Assembly: GCF_015555905.1 (NCBI RefSeq)
Contig: NZ_JADNLK010000009.1
Coordinates: 1 to 64,000, forward strand
Source of the DNA: Clostridium sp. D43t1_170807_H7
GTDB lineage: Bacteria; Bacillota; Clostridia; Clostridiales; Clostridiaceae
Length of the DNA stretch: 64,000 nt
Reading direction: 5' to 3'
Of this stretch, positions 39,205 to 48,227 are shown piece by piece (the stretch's first letter is position 1; each line of letters starts with the position of its first letter). The translations under genes were made by a program, and so were the position numbers. The notes beneath the pieces are model-generated. The model had not been told where the DNA came from. It did not search any database and saw only the letters and a program-made list of their open reading frames with translations.

Positions 39205-40146
39205 TTATATTGTAAAACTACTTCTATTCTTAGATGTTTCACCATCTCTATCAAAGGCTTCTATACTTATCTTTATAGGTCCATTAACAGTAAACGGCAA
39301 TTGATTTATATTTATTGAAAAATTAGTATCATCAGCATCTACTGTTCCTATCCAGTAATTATTGGCAAAAATATTATATCCTAATAAATCTGTATCGGTA
39401 TTTTTCTTCCAACTAACATTTAAAACATTTCCTTTTCTATTAACTGTAAGTCCTGTTACATTTCTAGGTTGAGTTAACAAGTCTATACTATCTGGTCCCC
39501 AATTTGCATCAACTGGATTTCCAACACCACCTACAAGTGCACTTTCACTATATTGCCATATTCTCCAGCTAGTCCATCCACCTACATCTGGCGGAATAGG
39601 TGCATTTCCTGCAATTGCAGTATAATGAGCAATCCACAAAATCATATTCTTTAAAGGATAACCTTGATCAGGAATAAAGAAATTATTGTACATCTCAACA
39701 AAGAATACACCAGTATAAAGCATTAATCTTCTTCTTGTTTTTTTCTCAAATCTCTTTCTAAATCTTTCTATCCAATTAATTAAAGTAGAAGTAGAAATTG
39801 AATTATCTGTAGGTGTTTCAACATCTAGAACTGGAAATAAATCTCCATAATCTTTTTCTCCAAACCCTTCTTGAAGTATATTAATAAAATCATCACATTG
39901 TGAATCTGCAGTAGTTAAATCTGCACTTGGAACTCCAAAATGATATGCACCAACAGGTATCTTTAAATCCCTTGCTTTTTTAGCAAACTCTAAAAATTTT
40001 TTATCTACCCTAAATCTACCTGTAGCTGATCCTGAAGATCTTAGGTATAAAAAGTCTATAGTAGTTGCAAGAAATGTAAAGTCTACATCTTGTGTATACT
40101 CGTTAATATCTATACCAAAAAGACTTTTATCACTTCTATTTTGCAT
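39205..40146 (-). CDS. GH25 lysozyme-like protein with C-terminal FN3-like domain
   Basis: About 313 aa. The GH25 barrel shows FGIDINEY (catalytic-type Asp), YLRSSG, GAYHFGVP and FPVLDVETP (catalytic Asp and Glu), then WIAHYT and WQYSES. Residues from about 235 form a fibronectin-III-like domain (NVTGLTVNRKGNVLNVSWKK). There is no signal peptide, so export would need another route, such as lysis or spore release. Start at 40146 after GGAGGGC. Family acts on peptidoglycan. Context does not show when it is used. Confidence 0.85.
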   Translation of the reverse strand: MQNRSDKSLFGIDINEYTQDVDFTFLATTIDFLYLRSSGSATGRFRVDKKFLEFAKKARDLKIPVGAYHFGVPSADLTTADSQCDDFINILQEGFGEKDYGDLFPVLDVETPTDNSISTSTLINWIERFRKRFEKKTRRRLMLYTGVFFVEMYNNFFIPDQGYPLKNMILWIAHYTAIAGNAPIPPDVGGWTSWRIWQYSESALVGGVGNPVDANWGPDSIDLLTQPRNVTGLTVNRKGNVLNVSWKKNTDTDLLGYNIFANNYWIGTVDADDTNFSININQLPFTVNGPIKISIEAFDRDGETSKNRSSFTI

Positions 40147-40310
40147 AAAGCCCTCCAATAAAAAATTCTCCTTACTACGTATAATATTTAAAAATTTTGT
40201 TATGGTTACATCAAAAAATATTGAAAAGCAATATTTTAAATTACTTTATAAATATTAGACAATTTACATACCTAAAAAGTTTCATTTAAAACAAAATAAT
40301 TTTAACTATA

Positions 40311-40337
40311 TAAAAAACTCAGCTTACGCTGAGTTTT
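40311..40337 (-). terminator. Terminator of ddl
   Basis: AAAACTCAGC/GCTGAGTTTT with a 4-nt loop, followed by T residues on the minus strand. Confidence 0.85.
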
Positions 40338-40349
40338 AAAATACATATA

Positions 40350-41267
40350 TTAAATACTTCTTTTAACTTTTAAAGATGTTTCTATTATCTTATCTAAAAG
40401 GCCAGCATAGCTAATTTCTATTGCTGCCGCACTCTTAGGGAAAAGACTTGCTGGAGTCATTCCTGGTAATGTATTTACTTCTAATATATATGGAACTCCA
40501 TTTTTATCAATAATCATATCAACTCTAGCATATACTTGACACTTTAAAGCCTTATAAGTTTCTAAAGCCATTTTTTCAACTTCTTTATGAAGTTCCTCTT
40601 CTAATTCAATAACTATTTCATCAGCCCCATCAGCAGCATACTTTTGAGTATAATCAAAGAAATCAGATTTTGGCTTAATAGCTATAACAGGCCACATTTT
40701 ACCATCAAATACTGGGCAAGTTATTTCATCACCTTCAACGAACTCCTCAATCATTACTTCTGTATCCCATTTTAATCCTTCTTCAACTGCTGCTTGAATA
40801 TCTTCTTTATTCTTTATCTTAAATGTGGCAACACTCGAACCTCCGTTTGTTGGCTTAACGAAAACAGGATATCCCATTTCATCTATTTTATCATAATCTA
40901 TTTCCTCTACAGATGAAACGTTAATCCATCTTGCAGTTCTAACATCATTTGCTTTTAATATTCTTTTTGTAAAGTCTTTATCCATACATACCCCTGAACT
41001 TATAGGCCCACATCCAGAATAAGGTATATCTAGAGTTTGAAGTACTGATTGAACAGTTCCATCCTCACCAAATTTTCCATGAAGAGCTAATAAAGCAAAA
41101 TCTATATCTTTAACCTTATTTATTATATCTTCTTTATTATCAATAACTACTGGTACTACTTCATATTTATTTTTATCTATTTTTTCAACTATTGAATTAC
41201 CACTTTTAAGCGAAATTTCTCTTTCTGAAGAAATTCCCCCCATTATTACTCCAACTTTCATATACAT
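40350..41267 (-). CDS. ddl: D-alanine-D-alanine ligase
   Basis: Makes the D-Ala-D-Ala dipeptide of peptidoglycan. 305 aa, with GGISSEREISLKSG, LHGKFGEDG, GGSSVATFKIK, the ATP-grasp residues EEFVEGDEIT and metal-binding LEVNTLPGMT. The tyrosine in KYAADGADE fits a normal D-Ala rather than D-Lac enzyme. Single-gene unit. Confidence 0.95.
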   Translation of the reverse strand: MYMKVGVIMGGISSEREISLKSGNSIVEKIDKNKYEVVPVVIDNKEDIINKVKDIDFALLALHGKFGEDGTVQSVLQTLDIPYSGCGPISSGVCMDKDFTKRILKANDVRTARWINVSSVEEIDYDKIDEMGYPVFVKPTNGGSSVATFKIKNKEDIQAAVEEGLKWDTEVMIEEFVEGDEITCPVFDGKMWPVIAIKPKSDFFDYTQKYAADGADEIVIELEEELHKEVEKMALETYKALKCQVYARVDMIIDKNGVPYILEVNTLPGMTPASLFPKSAAAIEISYAGLLDKIIETSLKVKRSI

Positions 41268-41340
41268 CCTCCTAAAACTCTAGTAATTATGTAGATATTA
41301 CTACATATTTTTATATTAATTATATCATAATTTAAAACTT

Positions 41341-41982
41341 TTATTTCTTTTTAGCCTTTTGCTCCTTAAAATATTTACATCTATTAGTAAGTGGACATTC
41401 ATTACACTTAGGATTTCTTGCTATACAACATCTTCTGCCATGAAATATTAATAAATGGTGTGTCAAACTCCACTCTTTTTTAGGCAATTCTGCTTGAAGT
41501 TGCTTTTCAACTTCTAAAACATTATCTGAATCTGCTAATCCAAGTCTATTAGAAACTCTAAAAACATGTGTATCAACTGCAATAGATGGAACTCCAAATG
41601 CATTTGATAATACTACATTTGCAGTTTTTCTTCCTGCACCTGCTAAACTTGTTATCTCTTCCATAGTTTTAGGAACTTCTCCATTGAATTTACTCTTTAA
41701 TTGATTACACATAATTAATATATTCTTAGCTTTACTTCTATATAATCCTATTTGTTTTATTCTTTCTTCAAGCTCATCTATAGATAATGTTAGAAATGCA
41801 TCAACATCTGGATAATCTCTAAATAAACTCTCAGTTACTTCATTAACCTTTTTATCTGTAGTTTGTGCAGATAAAATAGTTGCAACTAATAATTGAAAAG
41901 GAGTTTCATGATTTAATTCACATTTAGCATCTGGATATAATCTTTTTAACTCCTCTAATATTATCTTAGTCCTTTGTTTCAT
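41341..41982 (-). CDS. nth: Endonuclease III
   Basis: Base-excision repair glycosylase/AP lyase for oxidised pyrimidines. 213 aa, with helix-hairpin-helix LAGAGRKTANVV carrying the catalytic Lys, VDTHVFRVSNRL with the catalytic Asp, and the 4Fe-4S cluster Cys spacing C-x6-C-x2-C-x5-C in CIARNPKCNECPLTNRC. Confidence 0.96.
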   Translation of the reverse strand: MKQRTKIILEELKRLYPDAKCELNHETPFQLLVATILSAQTTDKKVNEVTESLFRDYPDVDAFLTLSIDELEERIKQIGLYRSKAKNILIMCNQLKSKFNGEVPKTMEEITSLAGAGRKTANVVLSNAFGVPSIAVDTHVFRVSNRLGLADSDNVLEVEKQLQAELPKKEWSLTHHLLIFHGRRCCIARNPKCNECPLTNRCKYFKEQKAKKK

Positions 41983-42089
41983 TTAACTTTCCTCCTAAAT
42001 TTTTTAAGATCGTCACTCCACTAATATCCTAATCCCCTAATATTTAAACTTTTTAATTAATATAAGCTCCCAATCTCTTAATTCCTTAA

Positions 42090-42800
42090 CTATTTATAAA
42101 CGCCTCTATATTCTTCTGGCAACCCATTAGCTATTGATTTCATTATGTAAGTTAGGCATCTATCATCATATTCATGCTTAGATTCATCTTTATATTTTTT
42201 AGGAAGTTCTATATACTCTCCTATCTTTACATTTACCTCTGCTTCATTCCACTCTTCACCAGCCATATCACCATTTTTATTAATAGGTAATAGTTTTTCA
42301 GTTCCATATAATGAAATCGGTACTATCTTTGCTTTACTCATTCTAGCAACTAATAATACTCCCTTTTTACCCTCTATCATACTTCCGCTTCTACTTCTTG
42401 TCCCTTCAGGAAAAAGAACAAGATTTTCTCCATCCTTTAGTACTTTTATCATAGACATAATAGCATCTTTATCAGCACTATTAGGTTTAATAGAAATATT
42501 TTTAACTACTTTAGTTCCTAAATTAGTAACTGGGTCATTTGAAAGTTTAACTCCAGCAACAAAGGTAGGATCATATTCATCCTTTAATACTTTTTCTATA
42601 ATAAATCCATCTGAATTACTTAAGTGATTACTAATAAATATTTTAGGTCCATCTGCTTTTTTTATATTTTCATATCCACTTACATTAATTTTTGCATATT
42701 TTTTTAAATACCCATTTATCTTATTTCTTGCTATTTTTATAACTAATTTTTCTGGCAAAAGCTCTATAAGCCTTGCAGTGCTTTTAGACATCATATTCAA
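42090..42800 (-). CDS. plsC: 1-acyl-glycerol-3-phosphate acyltransferase
   Basis: Adds the second acyl chain in phosphatidic acid synthesis. 236 aa, with acyltransferase box 1 NHLSNSD (NHx4D), the FPEGTRSRSG box and VPISLYG. It has no long membrane helix, so it is probably membrane-associated. It stands before queG in the same direction. Family is clear; exact acceptor is assumed. Confidence 0.85.
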   Translation of the reverse strand: MNMMSKSTARLIELLPEKLVIKIARNKINGYLKKYAKINVSGYENIKKADGPKIFISNHLSNSDGFIIEKVLKDEYDPTFVAGVKLSNDPVTNLGTKVVKNISIKPNSADKDAIMSMIKVLKDGENLVLFPEGTRSRSGSMIEGKKGVLLVARMSKAKIVPISLYGTEKLLPINKNGDMAGEEWNEAEVNVKIGEYIELPKKYKDESKHEYDDRCLTYIMKSIANGLPEEYRGVYK

Positions 42801-42864
42801 TCCCCCCTTAAACTAACTATGTATATAGACATTATATTTTTTATATTTTCTCAAAACAATTGAC

Positions 42865-43839
42865 TTATTTTAATCTTTCTATGTATTCATTTATATAAGG
42901 TGAATCTCCTTTATATCTTTCTATATTTTCACCTTCATTATATAACTTTATTATAGCATTTCTCTTAATAACATTTTTTCCTCTCCAACCACAAGACGTC
43001 CTTGAAATATTCTCTTTAAAAAACTTGTTGTTCATATCAGCATAAATATCACTTTGTAAACTACCCATAAATTCTAAAGGCTTAAACTCTTCAATCTTTG
43101 AAAAATCTATTTTATTATTATATGGACATACATTTTGACATATATCACATCCAAATATCTTTCCCTTTAAAAGCTTTATTTCAATATCTGTTAAATCTTT
43201 CTTTTGTGTAATATATGAAGAACATATATTAGGATTAATTTTACTTATATTAATAGATTTTGTTGGACATCCTTTATAACATTTAGTACATTTCCCACAC
43301 TCTCTATATTCTTTTATCTGTTCAAATTTTCGTATTTCTTCATTAGCTAATTCTAAATTAGTAATTATTTCACCTAAAAAAACATAAGAACCATATTTTT
43401 CAGTTATAATCATATTATTTCTCCCAATAAATCCAACATTGGCTAAGTAAGCAATATATCTTTCTGGTAATGTATTACTGTCTACAAAAGAAATAGCTTC
43501 ACCACCCTTAGATTTAATGAAATCACAAATCTTATCTAAATATTTTTTTACAACTCTATGATAGTCTAATCCTTTAGTATATTTTGAAAATCCATTTTCT
43601 ATATTATTTTCAACCCAAAGATAGGGGAAAGCTATTGAAATAATAGTTTTTCCCCTTTCCATATACCACATTGGATTTATTCTTTTTTCTATATCAGCTT
43701 CTTCAAACTCGTTTTCTAAAGCCATTTCTTTTCTATCCTTATAAAATTCTATTAATTCATCAAATCTTCTACACTTAATAAATCCAACAGTATCTAGATT
43801 TAATGAATTACAGTACTCCTTTATCTCTTCCTTAAACAT
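42865..43839 (-). CDS. queG: Epoxyqueuosine reductase-like Fe-S protein
   Basis: Last step of queuosine synthesis in tRNA, a cobalamin-dependent reductase. 324 aa. N-terminal cobalamin-binding region, two 4Fe-4S motifs (CGKCTKCYKGCP and CDICQNVCP) and the family signature DSNTLPERYIAYLANVGFIGRNN. Length fits the short form without the HEAT-like tail. Starts 3 nt from the end of cysE. Confidence 0.85.
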   Translation of the reverse strand: MFKEEIKEYCNSLNLDTVGFIKCRRFDELIEFYKDRKEMALENEFEEADIEKRINPMWYMERGKTIISIAFPYLWVENNIENGFSKYTKGLDYHRVVKKYLDKICDFIKSKGGEAISFVDSNTLPERYIAYLANVGFIGRNNMIITEKYGSYVFLGEIITNLELANEEIRKFEQIKEYRECGKCTKCYKGCPTKSINISKINPNICSSYITQKKDLTDIEIKLLKGKIFGCDICQNVCPYNNKIDFSKIEEFKPLEFMGSLQSDIYADMNNKFFKENISRTSCGWRGKNVIKRNAIIKLYNEGENIERYKGDSPYINEYIERLK

Positions 43840-43842
43840 AAA

Positions 43843-44436
43843 TTAAATCACCATATCATTATAAATTTCTTTATTATTACCCCTATAATCTTCTATTCCT
43901 ATTATTGCTGACATTTCTTCCTTGACCTTAATTATATTTTTAGCTGGAATTCCAACTGCTGTAGCTCCTTCTGGAACATCTCTTAAAACTACAGAATTTG
44001 CACCAATTTTAGAATTACTTCCAATATATATAGGTCCAAGCACCTTAGCCCCAGCTCCTATTATAACATTATCACCTAAGGTCGGATGTCTCTTTCCTTT
44101 ATCTTTCCCTGTTCCACCTAATGTTACTCCATGATATAAAAGTACATTATCTCCAATTTCTGCTGTTTCACCAATTACTACACCCATTCCATGATCTATA
44201 ACCAATCCTTTTCCAATCTTAGCCCCTGGATGTATCTCTATCCCTGTAAAAAATCTAGATATTTGTGATATAAGCCTAGCTAAAAAGAATAACTTCTTAG
44301 TATAAAGAAAATGAGCTATTCTATATGCAATCAAAGCATGAATTGTAGGATAAAGTAAAAATACTTCAATCTTACTTCTAGCAGCAGGATCATTCTTCAT
44401 AACTCTATTTAAATCATATCTTAAATTCCTAAACAA
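43843..44436 (-). CDS. cysE: Serine O-acetyltransferase
   Basis: Acetylates serine for cysteine synthesis. 197 aa, with N-terminal helices and a left-handed beta-helix of hexapeptide repeats ([36 protein letters not shown]). It follows cysK with a palindromic element of 127 bp between them, so it is probably co-regulated by the Cys T-box if transcripts pass the element. Confidence 0.95.
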   Translation of the reverse strand: MFRNLRYDLNRVMKNDPAARSKIEVFLLYPTIHALIAYRIAHFLYTKKLFFLARLISQISRFFTGIEIHPGAKIGKGLVIDHGMGVVIGETAEIGDNVLLYHGVTLGGTGKDKGKRHPTLGDNVIIGAGAKVLGPIYIGSNSKIGANSVVLRDVPEGATAVGIPAKNIIKVKEEMSAIIGIEDYRGNNKEIYNDMVI

Positions 44437-44463
44437 ATCTACTCTTCCTCCTTTAACTAAATT

Positions 44464-44590
44464 ATTGGTTACGTGGAAGCGAAAAAATGAAATATTTATT
44501 TTCCAGTAACCATGAAATTTTTACCTAGAATTTATATAATTATAATTAAGTTTTAGAAATTAATTTTTCGGCTCCACGTGATGAACAATA
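44464..44590. repeat. Palindromic TIR element, short copy
   Basis: Ends GGTTACGTGGAAGCGAAAAA (left) and TTTTTCGGCTCCACGTGATG (right) form imperfect terminal inverted repeats. The interior shares ATGAAATATTTATTTTCCAG and AATTAAGTTTTAGAA with the long copy at 62969-63523. No coding capacity. It abuts the cysK stop codon. Confidence 0.85.
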
Positions 44591-45499
44591 TTATTCGTAT
44601 ATTCCCATTGAGATGTATTTTTCTCCACCGTCTGGAGCTATTGCTAATACTTTTTTTCCTTTTCCAAGCTTCTTTGCTATCTCTATAGCCGCATAAATGG
44701 CTGCTCCTGATGATATACCAACTAATATTCCTTCATTTTTAGTAAAATCTACTGCAGTTTTAATTGCATTTTCATCACTAACAGCTACCACCTTATCAAC
44801 ATATTCTTGTTTGTAGTTTTTTGGCACAAATCCAGCCCCAATACCTTGAATTTTATGTGGTCCTGGGTTCTTTCCTGCAATAACTTGTGAATTGCTTGGT
44901 TCAACTGCCACAATCTCTATACCATCTATTTTTTCTTTTAAACTCTTGCCTATCCCTGTTATAGTTCCCCCTGTCCCAACTCCAGCTACAAAGGCATCTA
45001 AATCATTTATATCTTCATATATTTCTTGTGCAGTTGTCTCATAATGCTTTTCTGGATTAGCTATATTTTCAAATTGTTGAGGCATAAAATATCCATGCTC
45101 ATTTACCATTTGAGTAGCTTTTTCTATAGCTCCCTTCATCCCCTTACTTCCTTCTGTTAATACTAACTCTGCTCCATAAGCCTTAATTAAATCTCTTCTT
45201 TCCTTACTCATAGTTTCAGGCATAACTATTATTACCTTATATCCTTTAATTCTTCCTATCATCGCTAATGCAATTCCTGTATTTCCACTTGTAGGTTCAA
45301 CAATTACTGATCCTTTCTTAAGCAATCCTGCCTCTTCTGCCTTTTCAATCATTCCAAGTGCAGCTCTATCCTTTACGCTTCCACCAGGATTAAACTTCTC
45401 TAACTTCACATATAGATCTGCACTATTTTCATCTATCATATTTGTTACTCTTAATATTGGTGTTCTTCCTATTAACTCAATTGCTCCATTATAAATCAT
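44591..45499 (-). CDS. cysK: Cysteine synthase (O-acetylserine sulfhydrylase)
   Basis: PLP enzyme that makes cysteine from O-acetylserine and sulfide. 302 aa, with PLP lysine in NPGGSVKDRAA, EPTSGNTGIALA, the phosphate loop GVGTGGTITGIG, and C-terminal ISSGAAIYA. Directly controlled by the upstream Cys T-box. cysE follows, forming a two-step cysteine pathway. Confidence 0.95.
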   Translation of the reverse strand: MIYNGAIELIGRTPILRVTNMIDENSADLYVKLEKFNPGGSVKDRAALGMIEKAEEAGLLKKGSVIVEPTSGNTGIALAMIGRIKGYKVIIVMPETMSKERRDLIKAYGAELVLTEGSKGMKGAIEKATQMVNEHGYFMPQQFENIANPEKHYETTAQEIYEDINDLDAFVAGVGTGGTITGIGKSLKEKIDGIEIVAVEPSNSQVIAGKNPGPHKIQGIGAGFVPKNYKQEYVDKVVAVSDENAIKTAVDFTKNEGILVGISSGAAIYAAIEIAKKLGKGKKVLAIAPDGGEKYISMGIYE

Positions 45500-45543
45500 A
45501 TATATACCTCCAAAAATATTTTTATTAACTATTTAAATTTTTA

Positions 45544-45895
45544 TATAAAAAAACTTCGTCTCTATGCTAGAGACGAAGTATATTCGCGGTTCCACTCTAA
45601 TTAAACCATCATAATAATAATGATTTCACTCATTCTACGGTACAACACAATACCTGACCACTATAACGGGTGCTACCGTAAAACCCTACTATTATTTCAG
45701 GCATAAACTCCAAAGGGCACTTCATATAAAGTGAATCTTAGCTTCAATAGAAGCTTAGAGGAACTTATCTAGGCTCGTGCTAATGTTAACTTCATTTGAA
45801 GTTTTACAGTAGCTAGACATCAGATAAATTACCAGTGAAAAGTTCTCAGCACTCTTTTCTCTCTGTAACCTTCCTTTATACTACTTTCCTTTTTC
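45544..45895 (-). promoter_or_regulatory. Cysteine T-box riboswitch of cysK-cysE
   Basis: T-box core GAGTGGAACCGCG (around 45585-45597). Terminator ACTTCGTCTC/GAGACGAAGT (45553-45579) with a long T run. Stem I has AGAGAGAA at about 45855. The specifier in GAAG-TGC-CCTTTGGAGT is UGC (45717-45719), a cysteine codon. The T-box base predicts U73, as in tRNA-Cys. Uncharged tRNA-Cys would permit read-through. Confidence 0.93.
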
Positions 45896-45936
45896 ATAGT
45901 TTTATTTTCCAGTATTTAACTAAACTTTATACTATA

Positions 45937-45964
45937 ATTATATGCTTCTTAAGCAAAAAGTCAA
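45937..45964 (-). promoter_or_regulatory. Promoter of the Cys T-box transcript
   Basis: TTGACT (45959-45964), 16-bp spacer, TATAAT (45937-45942). Confidence 0.75.
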
Positions 45965-45986
45965 CAACCAATTTGGAAAATTTTGC

Positions 45987-47237
45987 TTATTTTTTCTTTT
46001 TCCAAATTGGATATAAAACTTCATCAATTAAATCGTGAGTATTTACAACTCCTATTAAAACATCATTATTATCAACTACTGGTATAGCTAATAGATCATA
46101 TTTAGCCGCTATTTCAACCGCTTCGTCTATATCCTCATTATGCTTAAGTATATTTATATTTTCATCCATTATTTCTTTGACTTTAACTTTACTATCATTT
46201 AGAATTAAATCTTTTAATTCTATTACCCCAATTACTTTTTCTTCTTCATCCTTTATAAATATTGAATTTAACTCCTCATCTTCAGGATTACTTTCTCTTA
46301 AAATATCTATTATTTCTCCAACAGTAATATCTAAATTAAATGAAATAAAATCCTTACTCATTATGCTTCCAATTGTTTCATCTCCATATTTAAGAAGCTC
46401 TTTTACTTCTTTAGCATCTTCAGTTTCTAAGTTAACAAGTATCTTTTCTCTTTCATCATCATCTAGTTCATCTAATATATCTGCAATTTCATCATTAGGC
46501 ATATTTTCTAATACTTCTACAGCTTTTGCTTCACTTAAACCCTTTATGATACTACTTTTATATTCTGGTTCTATTTCTTCTAAAGTATCTGCTGCTAAAT
46601 CTTCATCCAATGATTCAAAAACTTGTTTTCTTGAACTTGCATCAAGATTTTCTAATATATCTGCTAAATCTGCTGGATGTAATGTTGATAGTTTTTTATA
46701 GGGAACTGCTATTTGAAGATTTTTATTAACCATTTCTAAGGATTCAACGTCATCCCACATAATAACCTTATCTTCAAAATCCTTGTTCAACACTTTATAG
46801 AAAAACTTTCCTAAACCTTGACAATTCATTCTTCTAAATTTAGCAAGAGGACCTGTTTCAACTGCAATTACCCTATATTCACCAGCAATTTCTGCAATTC
46901 TTAAATCATCAACTCTAACAACTTGCTTTCCATTAATATCTACAATCTTTTTATCCAATAAATTTCTTGATAATAAATAAGAATAAGTTCTTGGAAGTAT
47001 TTCCTTACTTCCACGAGTCATTATTTTAACCTTATTATCAACATTATAGAATAATATGCTTCTAAACTCATAATGGAATGTTACTCCATCACGTTTAACT
47101 TTATATCCAATAACTCTTGGATATCCTTGCTCAGTAGTTACATATATATCTTTTAATTCACCAAGCACATCGTCAAATTCATCATATATCTTTCTTCCTA
47201 ATATGCTCGTAAATAAAAAAACAGATAATCTTTGCAT
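45987..47237 (-). CDS. Soluble MgtE_N/CBS protein with PRC-barrel-like N-terminus
   Basis: 416 aa. Residues about 8-160 look like two PRC-barrel-type domains (GRKIYDEFDDVLGELKDIYV). About 175-275 is an MgtE N domain (LHPADLADILENLDASSRKQ, many D/E repeats). About 280-405 is a CBS pair (YDLLAIPVVDNNDVLIGVV). The membrane part of MgtE is absent and the protein ends in IWKKKK, so it is probably a cytosolic Mg or nucleotide sensor. Preceded by a small leader frame and a hairpin covering its ribosome site. Function is inferred from domains only. Confidence 0.85.
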   Translation of the reverse strand: MQRLSVFLFTSILGRKIYDEFDDVLGELKDIYVTTEQGYPRVIGYKVKRDGVTFHYEFRSILFYNVDNKVKIMTRGSKEILPRTYSYLLSRNLLDKKIVDINGKQVVRVDDLRIAEIAGEYRVIAVETGPLAKFRRMNCQGLGKFFYKVLNKDFEDKVIMWDDVESLEMVNKNLQIAVPYKKLSTLHPADLADILENLDASSRKQVFESLDEDLAADTLEEIEPEYKSSIIKGLSEAKAVEVLENMPNDEIADILDELDDDEREKILVNLETEDAKEVKELLKYGDETIGSIMSKDFISFNLDITVGEIIDILRESNPEDEELNSIFIKDEEEKVIGVIELKDLILNDSKVKVKEIMDENINILKHNEDIDEAVEIAAKYDLLAIPVVDNNDVLIGVVNTHDLIDEVLYPIWKKKK

Positions 47238-47245
47238 AAAAATTC

Positions 47246-47299
47246 CTCCTCAATTAATAGAGGAGATGTTTCACTTAAATCTGAGTTTCCCCTCTATTA
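47246..47299 (-). promoter_or_regulatory. Candidate translational switch before the MgtE_N/CBS gene
   Basis: Segment CTCCTCTATTA (47255-47265) can pair either with TAATAGAGGGG inside the leader frame (47289-47299, 11 bp with one G-T pair) or, through CTCCTC, with GAGGAG of the ribosome site (47246-47251). The two pairings exclude each other. Confidence 0.55.
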
Positions 47300-47349
47300 C
47301 TTCTTATATTCAATTTTCTTAAATTAATACTCTGAGGGACACCCTCCAT
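47275..47349 (-). CDS. Putative 24-residue leader peptide
   Basis: ATG at 47349 follows GGTGGTGAG by 6 nt. The peptide reads MEGVPQSINLRK and then LNIRSNRGETQI before TAA. It ends 37 nt before the MgtE_N/CBS gene, and its last third forms one arm of the alternative hairpin. It is too short to be judged by composition. The case rests on the ribosome site and the structure. Confidence 0.5.
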   Translation of the reverse strand: MEGVPQSINLRKLNIRSNRGETQI

Positions 47350-47410
47350 TTAATCTCACCACCATTATTTTTCAAAGATTATTCATTACAAATTTTACTT
47401 TAAAGTTGCA

Positions 47411-47434
47411 ATAAAAATGCCCTTTATTGGGCAT
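47411..47434 (-). terminator. Terminator of the 216-aa membrane protein gene
   Basis: ATGCCC/GGGCAT hairpin with a 6-nt loop, followed by TTTTTATT on the minus strand. Confidence 0.8.
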
Positions 47435-47504
47435 CATATATTAATATTATATTAACAACCCGATAAAAGGCAATACTATAAAAACAATATTTATTATTTA
47501 ATTC

Positions 47505-48155
47505 TTATTTTTTAATTTTAAATGTGGATATTGCCTTATAAGAACATCCTATAATACATACTTCCCCAATTAATGGATAAGGGAAAATTCTAACTCCCCC
47601 TAAGAATATTATGAACTCTATAACAGTAATTATTAACGATAGTAAAAGTAATCTCATTCCACTTGTGTTACTATATGGTTTATCAACAAATAACAAGGTA
47701 ATAACTACAAATGAAGAAATTATTATTAGATAAATCAAATTTGGAACTAAAATATCCCTGTAACTTACTATAAATCCAAATACAGTATCTACCCTTATAT
47801 CTATCTTATAAAATATATTTATTACACAGTACCCTAAAAATAATATAATCATAAAAGTATAATTATAATCAAAGCTTCTATTTTCATCTCTTAAAAATAT
47901 ATAAATAGCTGCCAATATTAAAAGTGGAATAGCAATAAAACTTAATTGAGTTAATACTTTAATAAAGTAAATTATTCTCTGCCTCTGTATTAACCATAAA
48001 GAAAGTAATGACAAGTATCTCACTACTATAATTGATAAGCTTACTAAATAAAATTTTCTTATTTTTATTGGACATTTATTATAACTTAAATAAATTAGGT
48101 ATAAAGAAAAAATAATTATAAATAACAATATACATAAATAAATAAAGGCAACCAC
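47505..48155 (-). CDS. Polytopic membrane protein, unknown
   Basis: 216 aa with about six membrane helices (near 3-25, 36-57, 64-88, 99-116, 136-157, 167-188), a short basic loop after the first helix and a C-terminal FKIKK. No conserved motif was recognised. It lies behind the lipid-kinase gene with a 70-bp gap and has its own terminator. It looks like a real gene by frame length and hydrophobic pattern. No function can be offered. Confidence 0.7.
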   Translation of the reverse strand: MVAFIYLCILLFIIIFSLYLIYLSYNKCPIKIRKFYLVSLSIIVVRYLSLLSLWLIQRQRIIYFIKVLTQLSFIAIPLLILAAIYIFLRDENRSFDYNYTFMIILFLGYCVINIFYKIDIRVDTVFGFIVSYRDILVPNLIYLIIISSFVVITLLFVDKPYSNTSGMRLLLLSLIITVIEFIIFLGGVRIFPYPLIGEVCIIGCSYKAISTFKIKK

Positions 48156-48227
48156 TTTTTTTATCTCCTTTACAAAAGTACTATTATTTATAATTATTAG
48201 ATTGCTAATTTATTTATTCTCTTTTTT

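Noticed and set aside
44464-44590. Third T-box or SAM riboswitch in the cysK-cysE gap
   Set aside because: There is no T-box core or SAM-box motif. The sequence matches the TIR element at 63 kb instead.
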